Part shown: positions 8,518-16,825 of the stretch, piece after piece | Numbering within the stretch: position 1 is the first letter of the stretch | Layout of the letters: every line of letters begins with the position of its first letter | NCBI RefSeq assembly: GCF_014395975.1 | Contig: NZ_CP060714.1 | Span: 1,116,001 to 1,180,000 of the forward strand | Direction: 5' to 3' | Length of the DNA: 64,000 nt | Source of the DNA: Diaphorobacter ruginosibacter | GTDB taxonomy: Bacteria > Pseudomonadota > Gammaproteobacteria > Burkholderiales > Burkholderiaceae_C | Program-made: the position numbers and the translations under genes | The notes under the pieces: generated by a model | Databases searched by the model: none | Told to the model about the DNA's origin: nothing | The model's input: the letters and a program-made list of their open reading frames with translations, nothing else

Positions 8518-9387
8518 TCAAACCTTGTCTGACGCCCACCCTGTCAGGGGATGAACCGTCAGTTGGCTGCATACCTTGATTTTCCATTCGCTTGGCGCGT
8601 CAGTCAAATCAACTGCATTCAGCATTTGTGCAAACACCGCACTTCCTGAGCCTGTCATTCTAGCATGCATTTCCTTCGATTTCAAAAAGTCAGTGACTTT
8701 TTTTATCTCCGGGCAGAGTGCCTGAGCGACTGGCTGCAGATCATTTCTTCCAAAGTATCTTCCGAAACCGTTGGGTGCCGCAGCAAAGTCTTCGATTGTA
8801 GCATGCTTTGAATCACGTTTAAGGGAAGGACTTGAAAAAATTTCTTTCGTATCCAACCCGGCTTCGGGCTTCACGACGACCAACTGGGTTGGTGGTGGCA
8901 GTTGCTGCGAATCGAGTGGGTGAATTATGTCACCGATTCCGCTCACGAAAGCCGTTTTGCCCAATAAAAAAAACGGAATATCTGCGCCAAGTTTCAGGCC
9001 GATGGGCAAAAGTTGTGATAGCGGAAGATTCAATCCCCACAGGCGATTGAGGGCCAGAAGCGTGCTGGCTGCATCCGAGGAGCCGCCACCCATGCCGGCC
9101 TGGGCAGGCACTCTCTTGACGATGCCGATATGCGCACCGAGCGGGCACCCGCTCGCCTCTTTCAACGCACGGGCGGCACGGGTGCAAAGGTCGTCGGGGG
9201 GGAGGGGTGACGACAGATCCTCGCGCGTGATCAGTCCATCGCTGCGTTTGTCGAAATGCAGCGTGTCGTGCCAGTCGATCATCGTGAAGACGGATTCGAG
9301 CAGGTGGTAGCCATCCTCACGGCGACCGGTAATGTGCAGGAAGAGGTTGAGCTTGGCGGGAGCCGGCACGTCGTAGAGGGCCTGCAT
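8518..9387 (-). CDS. ispE: 4-diphosphocytidyl-2-C-methyl-D-erythritol kinase
   Basis: This GHMP-family kinase phosphorylates CDP-methylerythritol in the MEP pathway of isoprenoid synthesis. In the 289-residue protein the substrate motif PAKLNLFLHI is at about residues 9-18 and the ATP-binding motif PAQAGMGGGSSDAAS at about 94-108. It lies downstream of lolB and upstream of tRNA-Gln and prs, a very common order. The 3' half, roughly 8520-8990, is visibly richer in A and T than neighbouring genes, although the reading frame and motifs are intact. Confidence 0.95.
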   Translation of the reverse strand: MQALYDVPAPAKLNLFLHITGRREDGYHLLESVFTMIDWHDTLHFDKRSDGLITREDLSSPLPPDDLCTRAARALKEASGCPLGAHIGIVKRVPAQAGMGGGSSDAASTLLALNRLWGLNLPLSQLLPIGLKLGADIPFFLLGKTAFVSGIGDIIHPLDSQQLPPPTQLVVVKPEAGLDTKEIFSSPSLKRDSKHATIEDFAAAPNGFGRYFGRNDLQPVAQALCPEIKKVTDFLKSKEMHARMTGSGSAVFAQMLNAVDLTDAPSEWKIKVCSQLTVHPLTGWASDKV

Positions 9388-9427
9388 GACTGACTGATGC
9401 CTCGAGTGGTTGATCCGGTGGAAGAGT

Positions 9428-9438
9428 GGGGGGGGGGG
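9428..9438. repeat. G11 homopolymer between lolB and ispE
   Basis: Eleven consecutive G residues on the plus strand (C on the transcribed sense strand) lie in the 75-base spacer between the lolB stop and the ispE start. Tracts of this length slip easily in replication and sequencing. No coding frame crosses it. Confidence 0.9.
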
Positions 9439-9462
9439 ACGAGCGGCGCGGCGCGAGCCGCT

Positions 9463-9984
9463 TCAGCGGTTCAGGACGATGCGCAGCACGGCTCCTGGCA
9501 ACGGCGAGAAACGGGTGGCGACGATGCGGCCGGAGTCGATGCGGCTCAGGTCCGCTTCCCAGCCGGTGACTTTCACGTCGACGCCCTTGAGCCAGCCGAA
9601 GAGTGCCTGGATCGGCAGGTCATTGCCCGTCAGCTGAACAACGAGGGCACTCAGGGAGTCCGATTCCAGCTGCTGGTCGGGCGAATCGAGCGAGGCGACG
9701 CCAGGCGACCAGCGCAGCGTGGCCATGACATTGCCAAGCGGGTTGTACAGCGTGAGCGACCCTCGGTCGGCATTGCCTGACAGGTCGAAACCCGCGCTGA
9801 AGGATTTGTCCGTTCCCTCGTCGACCTGGAGTCCGAGCCGGCCGCTCCAGGAATCCTCGCCGCTCATGGCGTGCTCGCGCAGCGGGGGCTGGGCGCAGGC
9901 GGCAAGCAGCACCGCGGGGCCCAGCAGCAGCACGCGTCGGCGCAGAGGGCCGCGGGGCGCGACCGCCACGCGGGATCCCGTCAC
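9463..9984 (-). CDS. lolB: Outer-membrane lipoprotein LolB
   Basis: LolB receives lipoproteins from the carrier LolA and inserts them in the inner leaflet of the outer membrane. The GTG at 9984 overlaps the stop of the TPR gene (GTGA) and gives 173 residues; the frame stays open further upstream but without a signal sequence. The N-terminus is arginine-rich, then hydrophobic, with lipobox LLAAC and C30 as the acylated cysteine. The body shows LolB-like segments such as WSGRLGLQV and the terminal FSPLPGAVLRIVL. The lolB-ispE order is conserved in proteobacteria. Confidence 0.88.
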   Translation of the reverse strand: MTGSRVAVAPRGPLRRRVLLLGPAVLLAACAQPPLREHAMSGEDSWSGRLGLQVDEGTDKSFSAGFDLSGNADRGSLTLYNPLGNVMATLRWSPGVASLDSPDQQLESDSLSALVVQLTGNDLPIQALFGWLKGVDVKVTGWEADLSRIDSGRIVATRFSPLPGAVLRIVLNR

Positions 9985-11774
9985 TGCGGGGCTCCCGGAG
10001 TGGCGCCCAGGCGCTTCAGGGTGTCCTTCAGCGTCTGGTTGCCGGGTTCGCTGCGCAGGCCCTGCTGCCAGACGGCCATGGCCTTGTTGCGGTCGCCCGC
10101 GCTCCAGAGCACCTCTCCGTAGTGAGCTGCGATTTCGGCGTCCTGTTGCTTGGCGAAGATCTTCTCGAAGATCTTGAGTGCTTCCTGCGTGTTGCCGAGG
10201 CGGAATTCCACCCACGCCTTGCTGTCGAGGATGAATGGATCCTCGGGCGCATGTACGAGCGCGGCATCGATATGTCCGCGTGCCTCCTCGAGGTTCACCC
10301 CGCGGTCGGCCATCGAATAGCCGAGCGCGTTGCTGGCGTGGTAGTAGTCGGGCTGGCGGCGGATGATCGTGCGCAGCAGACGTTCCATGTCTTCGGGGCG
10401 GCCGGCCTTCTCGGCCAGCATGGCCTGTTCATAGAGCAGGTCGTTGTCCAGGGGGGTGAGCTCGATGGCCTGACCCAGGACCTTGGAGGCCTCGTCGTAC
10501 TGTTTGGCTTCCTTCAGGAGTTGTGCGTCCGCCAGCAGCTTGCGCTGCATCTCGTCCGTGTTGGCGGCGGGCAGACCCTGGATCAGCGCGCGGGCCTTGG
10601 CCAGCTCACCCTGCCTGGCCAGCAGCGAGGCCTGTTGCACGTTGACGGAGAAGTCACCGGGCGAGACCTTGTCGGCCTTGGCGAGCCAACCCTGGGCCGC
10701 TGGATAGTCGGCGCGGTCGGTGGCGATCTGCGCCTCCATGAGGTAGGCACGCGAGAGGGCCTTGGCAACCGTCGGGTTGCCGGCATTGGGCTCGGACAGC
10801 GTCATGAACTGGCGCAGGGCCACGTCGGCCTGCTCCGGGCGCTTGGCCTGAAGGTTGAGCGACGCGAGCACCAGCCACGCGTCCGCCAGTTCGGGATTGG
10901 ACTTCGTGAGCTGTTCCAACTGCTCGCGAGCCTCGTCGTTGCGGCGCTCCTGCAGGAGATAGCGTGCATAGCTCATGCGCACTTCCGGATGAGGTTTGCC
11001 GGACAGGTACGTTCCGAGCAAGCGGTCGGCACCGGAAACCCCGGCATCGACAAGCTGCAGCGAGAGCATGCCGGCGCCTTCGTCCGCCGGGTCGAGCGCA
11101 ATGGCGTTCCGAGCGGCTTCCAGTGCACCTGCGGCGTTGTCGGCTGCCAATCGCATGCGGCCGATCGTGGTCCATGCCGTGGGGCCGGTGGCGGGGTTCC
11201 TGAGTTCGTCCGACGAGGCTTCCTCGACGACCTTGGCGGCCAGCGTCTTGTCGCTCACGCGGCCATAGATCTGCGGAAGCGCCTTGAGTGTGATGAGCTT
11301 CACCCGCTGCGGCGAGGCTGCGAGTTCCTGCTTGAGCAGTCCGGCCGTTTCGTCAACCTGATTGAGTACCACCAGGATCTGCAGCAGATAGCGGTTGGCG
11401 TCGCGTGATTGCGGAAAGCTGTCCTTCCATGCGCGGGCGGAAATCAAGGCACTTTCGGCGGAGCGGGACTGCAGCGCGATCTGCGTGGCACGCTGATAAA
11501 GCTGTTCCTGGCCGCTGCGGCGCGCAGCGTCGAGCATCAGCGCATAGCCGGAGGCGGGATCTCCCTGGCCGGTGGTGAGCTCGCCCACGAGAATTTCGTA
11601 GAACAGTTCGGCATCGACAGCTGCCTTTTCATCGCTGACGTCCTCTTTCTCCGCGGGAAGCGCGGCGGCCGATTCGGGCTCGGCGGGAGCGGGCGACTGC
11701 GCCCATGCAGCATGGACTTGCAGGGCCAGCACGGCGGCCAGGGCAACTGCACGAAAACGATGAGTTTGCATCAT
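9981..11774 (-). CDS. Secreted tetratricopeptide-repeat protein
   Basis: This protein has an estimated 597 residues from the ATG at 11774, which places a signal peptide (FRAVALAAVLALQVHAAWA) at the N-terminus. Longer in-frame starts up to 11819 add no signal character. The rest is helical TPR sequence, for example the repeats near VRMSYARYLLQERRNDEAREQ and the C-terminal KAMAVWQQGLRSEPGN. It overlaps lolB by GTGA, so the two are translationally coupled. TPR proteins at this position are common in Burkholderiales and are presumed to work in the envelope; no precise function can be given. Confidence 0.85.
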   Translation of the reverse strand: MMQTHRFRAVALAAVLALQVHAAWAQSPAPAEPESAAALPAEKEDVSDEKAAVDAELFYEILVGELTTGQGDPASGYALMLDAARRSGQEQLYQRATQIALQSRSAESALISARAWKDSFPQSRDANRYLLQILVVLNQVDETAGLLKQELAASPQRVKLITLKALPQIYGRVSDKTLAAKVVEEASSDELRNPATGPTAWTTIGRMRLAADNAAGALEAARNAIALDPADEGAGMLSLQLVDAGVSGADRLLGTYLSGKPHPEVRMSYARYLLQERRNDEAREQLEQLTKSNPELADAWLVLASLNLQAKRPEQADVALRQFMTLSEPNAGNPTVAKALSRAYLMEAQIATDRADYPAAQGWLAKADKVSPGDFSVNVQQASLLARQGELAKARALIQGLPAANTDEMQRKLLADAQLLKEAKQYDEASKVLGQAIELTPLDNDLLYEQAMLAEKAGRPEDMERLLRTIIRRQPDYYHASNALGYSMADRGVNLEEARGHIDAALVHAPEDPFILDSKAWVEFRLGNTQEALKIFEKIFAKQQDAEIAAHYGEVLWSAGDRNKAMAVWQQGLRSEPGNQTLKDTLKRLGATPGAPQ

Positions 11775-11845
11775 CGGGCCATAATAATCCATGCGCACGC
11801 GTTGCCAGGTCATGAACACGCTCTAAAAGGAAAGTGATTGCGGAT

Positions 11846-12661
11846 ATGCCGGAGTTGCCAGAAGTCGAGGTCACGCGGCGCAGCTTTGCTGAGCAGATCG
11901 CTGGAGCGCGGATAAGTTCTGTTTTCCTGGGCAAGCCGCTGCGCTGGCCCCTGGGCGTGGATCCGCAGGAGCTGGTGGGCCGCCAGGTCCTGCAGGTGCG
12001 CCGCCGCGGGAAGTATCTGCTCGTCGACCTGGATCGCGGCATGCTGATGCTGCACCTGGGCATGTCGGGCAGCCTGCGGTTCGCGGCGGAGTTGCCTTTG
12101 CCGGGTGTGCATGATCACTTTCAACTGACGACGGACAAGGGGCTGCTCCGGCTGCACGACCCCAGGCGTTTTGGTGCCGTTCTGGCGGTGTCGGGCGATG
12201 ATGACCCGCTGGCGGTCAAGCTGCTTGCCAGGCTGGGCCCGGAGCCGCTCGAGGATGATTTTGATTTCGAGCCTTTCGCGCGCGGCCTCAAGGCGAGCCG
12301 GCTGGCGATCAAGCCGCTGCTGCTGAGCGGCAAGGTCGTGGTGGGCGTGGGCAACATCTATGCGTCGGAAGTGCTGTTCCTCGCCGGCATCCGACCGACG
12401 ACAGTGGCCGGCCGGATCGGACGCGAGCGGGCCCTGCGCCTGCACGCGGCGATCCGCCAGATACTGGCACGTGCCGTCGAGACGGGCGGCAGCACGCTCA
12501 AGGATTTCTCGGCCGCGGATGGCAATGCCGGGCACTTCCAGCTCGAAGCCAATGTCTATGCCCGCGAGGGGCTGCCGTGCAAGGTTTGCAGCGCGCCTGT
12601 CCGGCAGTTGCGACAGGGGCAGAGAAGCACCTTTTTCTGTGCCCATTGCCAGAGGCCCTGA
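11846..12661 (+). CDS. mutM: Formamidopyrimidine-DNA glycosylase
   Basis: MutM removes 8-oxoguanine and other oxidised purines and cuts the abasic site by beta,delta-elimination. The 271-residue protein starts MPELPEVEV with catalytic P2 and E3, which fixes the start at 11846 rather than the in-frame codon at 11834. The C-terminal zinc finger has two CxxC pairs (CKVC and CAHC). It is divergent from the TPR gene. mutY, which handles the adenine opposite 8-oxoguanine, lies 2 kb downstream on the same strand. Confidence 0.96.
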   Translation: MPELPEVEVTRRSFAEQIAGARISSVFLGKPLRWPLGVDPQELVGRQVLQVRRRGKYLLVDLDRGMLMLHLGMSGSLRFAAELPLPGVHDHFQLTTDKGLLRLHDPRRFGAVLAVSGDDDPLAVKLLARLGPEPLEDDFDFEPFARGLKASRLAIKPLLLSGKVVVGVGNIYASEVLFLAGIRPTTVAGRIGRERALRLHAAIRQILARAVETGGSTLKDFSAADGNAGHFQLEANVYAREGLPCKVCSAPVRQLRQGQRSTFFCAHCQRP

Positions 12662-12664
12662 GCC

Positions 12665-12683
12665 GCGCCGGATGGCGCCTTTT
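12665..12683 (+). terminator. Weak terminator-like hairpin after mutM
   Basis: A five-base-pair stem GCGCC-GGAT-GGCGC is followed by CTTTTC just after the mutM stop. The stem is short, so termination strength is doubtful. Confidence 0.4.
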
Positions 12684-12778
12684 CAACGCCGCGATGCTAT
12701 ATTGCACCATATAGGTAACTCTTGCTCACTATCGCCCCAGATGAGTGGATGCGAGAAAACAATAAGTAGATATATATC

Positions 12779-14761
12779 GTGGGACCTTCATTCAACGAAC
12801 AGTTCGATCAGCACGGCGCCTGGAAGCGCTCGTTTGCGCAGCAACTCAAGCAACTGGCGGACTGGATGGGTGCGCACGAGTTGATGGATTCGTCCATCGA
12901 GGAACGCCTGAAGCGCCTGGAAGAGCAGATCCGCAGCGACAAGGTGATGGTGGCGTTTGTCGCGGAGTTCTCGCGCGGCAAGTCCGAGCTGATCAACGCG
13001 ATCTTCTTTGCGGACTACGGCCGCCGCATCATGCCGGCGAGCGCGGGCCGCACCACCATGTGCCCGACCGAGCTGTCGTACGAGGAGGGTTCGGCGCCGT
13101 GCCTTCGCCTGTTGCCCATCGAGACCCGCCTGCAGCCGCAGGGACTGGCCGAGTGGCGCCTCAAGCAGCACCAGTGGAACGAGATTGCTCTCGACATCGA
13201 TGACGCGCAGCAGATGGCCGAGGCCCTGGCCAAGGTGTCCGAGGTGCGCCGCGTGTCGATCGACGAGGCGCGGGCCCTGGGCTTCTGGCACGACGATGCG
13301 CCAGACGACAACCCGATGGTCGACGCGGGCGGCATGGTGGACGTGCCGATGTGGCGCCACGCACTGATCAATGTGCCGCATCCGCTGCTCAAGCAGGGCC
13401 TTGTGATTCTGGATACGCCGGGCCTGAATGCCGTCGGTGCCGAGCCCGAGCTGACGATCAACCTGATTCCCCAGGCGCACGCGGTGGTGTTCATCCTGGG
13501 CGCGGACACGGGTGTGACGCGTTCCGACCTGTCGATCTGGCGTGAGCATCTGGGCGCTGCGAGCGAGAACAACGAGACCCGGCTGGTCGTGCTCAACAAG
13601 ATCGACACGCTGTGGGATTCCCTGAACTCCCCGACGCAGGTGCAGGAGCAGCTCGACCAGCAGTGCCGCAATTCGGCGGACATGCTGGGCGTGTCGCTCA
13701 GCCAGGTGGTGCCGGTGTCGGCGCAGAAGGGCCTGGTTGCCAAGATCAACTGCGACGATGTGCTGCTCGAGGCCAGCGGCCTGCCGCATCTCGAAGAGGC
13801 GCTGGGCGAGGGCATCCTGGGGCGCCGTCAGGCCATCCTGCGTGGCGTGGTCGCCAACGGCGTGGCAGGTCTGCATGCCGAGACGACGCGCGTGCTCAAT
13901 ATCCGCCGCCGTGATCTCGACGACCAGATGTCCGAGCTCAACAGCCTGCGCGGAAAGAACTCGACGGTCATCCAGGCCATGCGCGGCCGCATCGAACTGG
14001 AGCAGCGTGATTTCGACTCCAGCACGGCCAAGGTGCTCGCGTTGCGCGCGGTGCACCTGAAGATGATGCGCGACGTGTTCCACCGCCTGGGCTCGCGCGC
14101 CCTCAAGGCGGAGATGCAGCCTCTGGCGGAAGCCCTGCAGAACGGGGGGGTGATCAAGCTCGGCCTGCGCAAGGTCTATGCCGACACGTTCGCCCGCGTG
14201 CGCGCGCTGCTGCAGGCCGCGCAGGCGTCAGGGACCGAGATCCGCGACATGCTCGGCGGCACCTACAAGCAGCTCAATGCGGAATTCGGCTTTTCGCTGC
14301 AGGCGCCCAAGGCCCCCGAGTTCGAATCCTACGTGGCCGACGTGACCGAGATCGAGCGCCGCCACGAGCAATACATCGGCATGGGCAACACGCTGCGTCT
14401 TGCGCAGCCCGAGTTCGCCCAGCGCCTGCAGCGCGGCCTGACGCTGCGCCTGCGTGCGGTGCTCGATTCGGCGTCGAACGAACTGGAGTTGTGGAGCAAG
14501 TCCGCCACGGCGCAGCTCGATGCCCAGTTGCGTGAAAGAAAGCGCAGTTTCTCGCGGCGCATCGAGGCGGTGGATCGCATCCAGAGTGCGGCCAATGGCC
14601 TGGTGGAGCGCATTGCCGAGATCGAGTCCGCGGAGGCGCACCTCCAGGAGCTCGAGGTGCGTCTGACGACGCTGACCGACAAGCTGGTGCACATGCCGCT
14701 GGCTCCCCAGGAGCGTGTCTCGCGGCCCGAGGATGCGGTGGATCTGCTGCTGTTCGATTGA
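12779..14761 (+). CDS. Dynamin-family GTPase
   Basis: This is a 660-residue bacterial dynamin-like protein expected to bind GTP and act at membranes. The P-loop is AEFSRGKS at about residues 62-69, where the first glycine of the usual motif is alanine. The switch-2 motif DTPG is at about 212-215 and the base-recognition motif NKID at about 273-276. The C-terminal half is helical, with coiled-coil-like stretches (for example about 375-420 and 590-640). The start is GTG at 12779; no ATG gives full N-terminal length. It ends ten bases before mutY and is probably cotranscribed with it. The cellular role is unknown. Confidence 0.85.
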   Translation: MGPSFNEQFDQHGAWKRSFAQQLKQLADWMGAHELMDSSIEERLKRLEEQIRSDKVMVAFVAEFSRGKSELINAIFFADYGRRIMPASAGRTTMCPTELSYEEGSAPCLRLLPIETRLQPQGLAEWRLKQHQWNEIALDIDDAQQMAEALAKVSEVRRVSIDEARALGFWHDDAPDDNPMVDAGGMVDVPMWRHALINVPHPLLKQGLVILDTPGLNAVGAEPELTINLIPQAHAVVFILGADTGVTRSDLSIWREHLGAASENNETRLVVLNKIDTLWDSLNSPTQVQEQLDQQCRNSADMLGVSLSQVVPVSAQKGLVAKINCDDVLLEASGLPHLEEALGEGILGRRQAILRGVVANGVAGLHAETTRVLNIRRRDLDDQMSELNSLRGKNSTVIQAMRGRIELEQRDFDSSTAKVLALRAVHLKMMRDVFHRLGSRALKAEMQPLAEALQNGGVIKLGLRKVYADTFARVRALLQAAQASGTEIRDMLGGTYKQLNAEFGFSLQAPKAPEFESYVADVTEIERRHEQYIGMGNTLRLAQPEFAQRLQRGLTLRLRAVLDSASNELELWSKSATAQLDAQLRERKRSFSRRIEAVDRIQSAANGLVERIAEIESAEAHLQELEVRLTTLTDKLVHMPLAPQERVSRPEDAVDLLLFD

Positions 14762-14771
14762 AGATGAGTTG

Positions 14772-15833
14772 ATGACGGTCGGGATTCCTGAAATTGCCAT
14801 GCGCGTGGTGCGCTGGCAGAAAGAGCATGGGCGCAACCATCTCCCATGGCAGAACACGCGTGACCCTTATCGCGTCTGGCTCAGCGAGATCATGCTGCAG
14901 CAGACGCAGGTCGCCACGGTGCTGGATTACTACGCGCGCTTTCTGGAGCGGTTCCCCGATGTGCAGTCGCTTGCAGCCGCGCAGCAGGACGACGTGCTGG
15001 CACTGTGGAGCGGCCTGGGTTACTACAGCCGCGCGCGCAATCTCCATCGCTGTGCCCAGAGGGTGGTGAGCGACTTCGGCGGAGCATTTCCGCGCACGGT
15101 CGAGGAGCTCGCATCGCTGCCGGGCATTGGCAAGTCCACTGCGGCGGCGATCGCCTCGTTCTGCTTCGGCGTGCGCGCGGCGATTCTCGATGCCAACGTG
15201 CGCCGGGTGCTCACGCGCGTGCTGGGCTTCGAGGACGATCTGGCAACCGCCGCCAACGAGCGCAGGCTCTGGGCGCTGGCCGAAGCGCTGCTGCCCGAGA
15301 CGGACCTGGCGAGCAACATGCCCCGTTATACGCAGGGCCTGATGGACCTGGGCGCGGGCCTGTGCACGCCACGCTCACCGACCTGCCTGCTATGCCCGCT
15401 GGCCGAAGTGTGCAAGGCCCATCGCGAGGGCAATCCGGAAGACTACCCCGTGCGCACGCGCAAGCTCAAGCGCAGCGCCCAGTCCTGGTGGCTGCTGATC
15501 GAGCGCGACGAATCGGGCCGTATCTGGCTGGAACGCAGGCCGCAGACCGGCATCTGGGCCGGGCTGTACTGCCCGCCGGTGTTCGAGGACCGGGAGCTTC
15601 TTTCGCAGCGCGCCGCGCACGATGCGAAGGCCGCGCTGGATGACCTGCCGGTGGTGATGCATGTGCTGACCCATCGCGACCTGTACCTGCATCCGGTGCG
15701 CATGCAGCTGTCGACGGCAAGCGCGTTGCGGCGCAAGGGCGAAGAGGGCGATGGCGCAGGCTTCTATGCGCCCGCCGAGTGGCCCGCGCTGGGGCTGCCC
15801 GCGCCCGTGCGCAAGCTGCTTGCTGCGCTGTAG
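14772..15833 (+). CDS. mutY: A/G-specific adenine glycosylase
   Basis: MutY removes adenine mispaired with 8-oxoguanine. The start at 14772 gives 353 residues. Expected catalytic residues are E39 in WLSEIMLQQTQ and D140 in ILDANVRRV, with the helix-hairpin-helix LPGIGKSTA between them. The [4Fe-4S] cluster cysteines C198, C205, C208 and C214 keep the C-x6-C-x2-C-x5-C spacing. A Nudix-like C-terminal domain that recognises 8-oxoguanine follows (ERRPQTGIWAGLYCPP). It follows the dynamin-like gene closely on the same strand. Confidence 0.96.
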   Translation: MTVGIPEIAMRVVRWQKEHGRNHLPWQNTRDPYRVWLSEIMLQQTQVATVLDYYARFLERFPDVQSLAAAQQDDVLALWSGLGYYSRARNLHRCAQRVVSDFGGAFPRTVEELASLPGIGKSTAAAIASFCFGVRAAILDANVRRVLTRVLGFEDDLATAANERRLWALAEALLPETDLASNMPRYTQGLMDLGAGLCTPRSPTCLLCPLAEVCKAHREGNPEDYPVRTRKLKRSAQSWWLLIERDESGRIWLERRPQTGIWAGLYCPPVFEDRELLSQRAAHDAKAALDDLPVVMHVLTHRDLYLHPVRMQLSTASALRRKGEEGDGAGFYAPAEWPALGLPAPVRKLLAAL

Positions 15834-15880
15834 CGATCTCGGGCCTCGGGCACACAGCGCCGCCGGCGGTCTTCCTGCGA

Positions 15881-16762
15881 TCAGCCCTGCCTCGGGGCTT
15901 TCAGCGCATCGAGCTCGCGGTGTCGCCGCAGCGTGTTCCACTTCGGGCTGAAGTGGCGGGCAAGCCGCTCCACCAGATACACGGAGCGGTGCTGCCCACC
16001 CGTGCAGCCCACCGCCACCGTCACGTAGCTGCGGTGGTTTTCCGCCAGGGCGTCGAGCCAGTTTTCGAGAAACTGCGAGATCTGGAGCTCCATCGCATGG
16101 ACGGCAGGCTGCTGTTCGAGGAACTCCGCCACGGCGGCATCGCGACCGGTCAGTTCACGCAGGGCCGGTTCGTAGTGCGGATTGGGCAGCATGCGGACGT
16201 CGAACACGTAGTCGGCGTCTACCGGCACCCCGCGCTTGAACGCGAATGACTGGAACACCAGGATCATGCGGCTCGGCGGCACATCCACCAGGCTTTTCAC
16301 GTAGCCCTGCAGCTGCGACGCGCGGATGGCGCTGGTGTCGATGACGTGCGACTGCTCCCGAAGATCGGCCAGCAGTTCACGCTCCAGTTCGATGGTCTGC
16401 AGCAGCGCATTCTGGCCGTCGCGCAGCTCGTCCTTGGACAGCGGGTGGCGGCGGCGGGTTTCGGAGAAACGGCGCACCAGCGTCTCGGTGTTGGCATCGA
16501 GGAACAGGCATTGCACGCGCACGCCCTGCATGCGCAGGTCGTCAAGCTGTTGCGGCACCATGGGCAACGCCGTGGCGCTGCGCACATCGATGGCGATGGC
16601 AAGGCGGTTGCCATGGTTGACATGCTCCAGCGCCACGAAGGCGCTCAGCAGCTCCGGAGGCAGGTTGTCAACGCAATAGAAGCCGGCATCCTCCAGCGCG
16701 TGCAGCGCCACGGATTTTCCCGATCCGGACATTCCGGTGATGAGCACAATTTCGAGCGACAT
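15881..16762 (-). CDS. rapZ: RNase adapter protein RapZ
   Basis: RapZ is a nucleotide-binding regulator that, in enterobacteria, directs RNase E to small RNAs controlling glucosamine-6-phosphate synthase. From the ATG at 16762 it has 293 residues with Walker A GMSGSGKS at residues 10-17 and the C-terminal CTGGQHRSVYLVERLA segment of the family. A GTG at 16774 in the same frame is an alternative start. It is transcribed after recN with a 63-base gap and converges with mutY. Confidence 0.93.
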   Translation of the reverse strand: MSLEIVLITGMSGSGKSVALHALEDAGFYCVDNLPPELLSAFVALEHVNHGNRLAIAIDVRSATALPMVPQQLDDLRMQGVRVQCLFLDANTETLVRRFSETRRRHPLSKDELRDGQNALLQTIELERELLADLREQSHVIDTSAIRASQLQGYVKSLVDVPPSRMILVFQSFAFKRGVPVDADYVFDVRMLPNPHYEPALRELTGRDAAVAEFLEQQPAVHAMELQISQFLENWLDALAENHRSYVTVAVGCTGGQHRSVYLVERLARHFSPKWNTLRRHRELDALKAPRQG

Positions 16763-16825
16763 TTCCTTCACCACAGACTTGCTACAGGCTTTCTAGATCC
16801 ATCAACGAACAAACAAACAGGCAAC

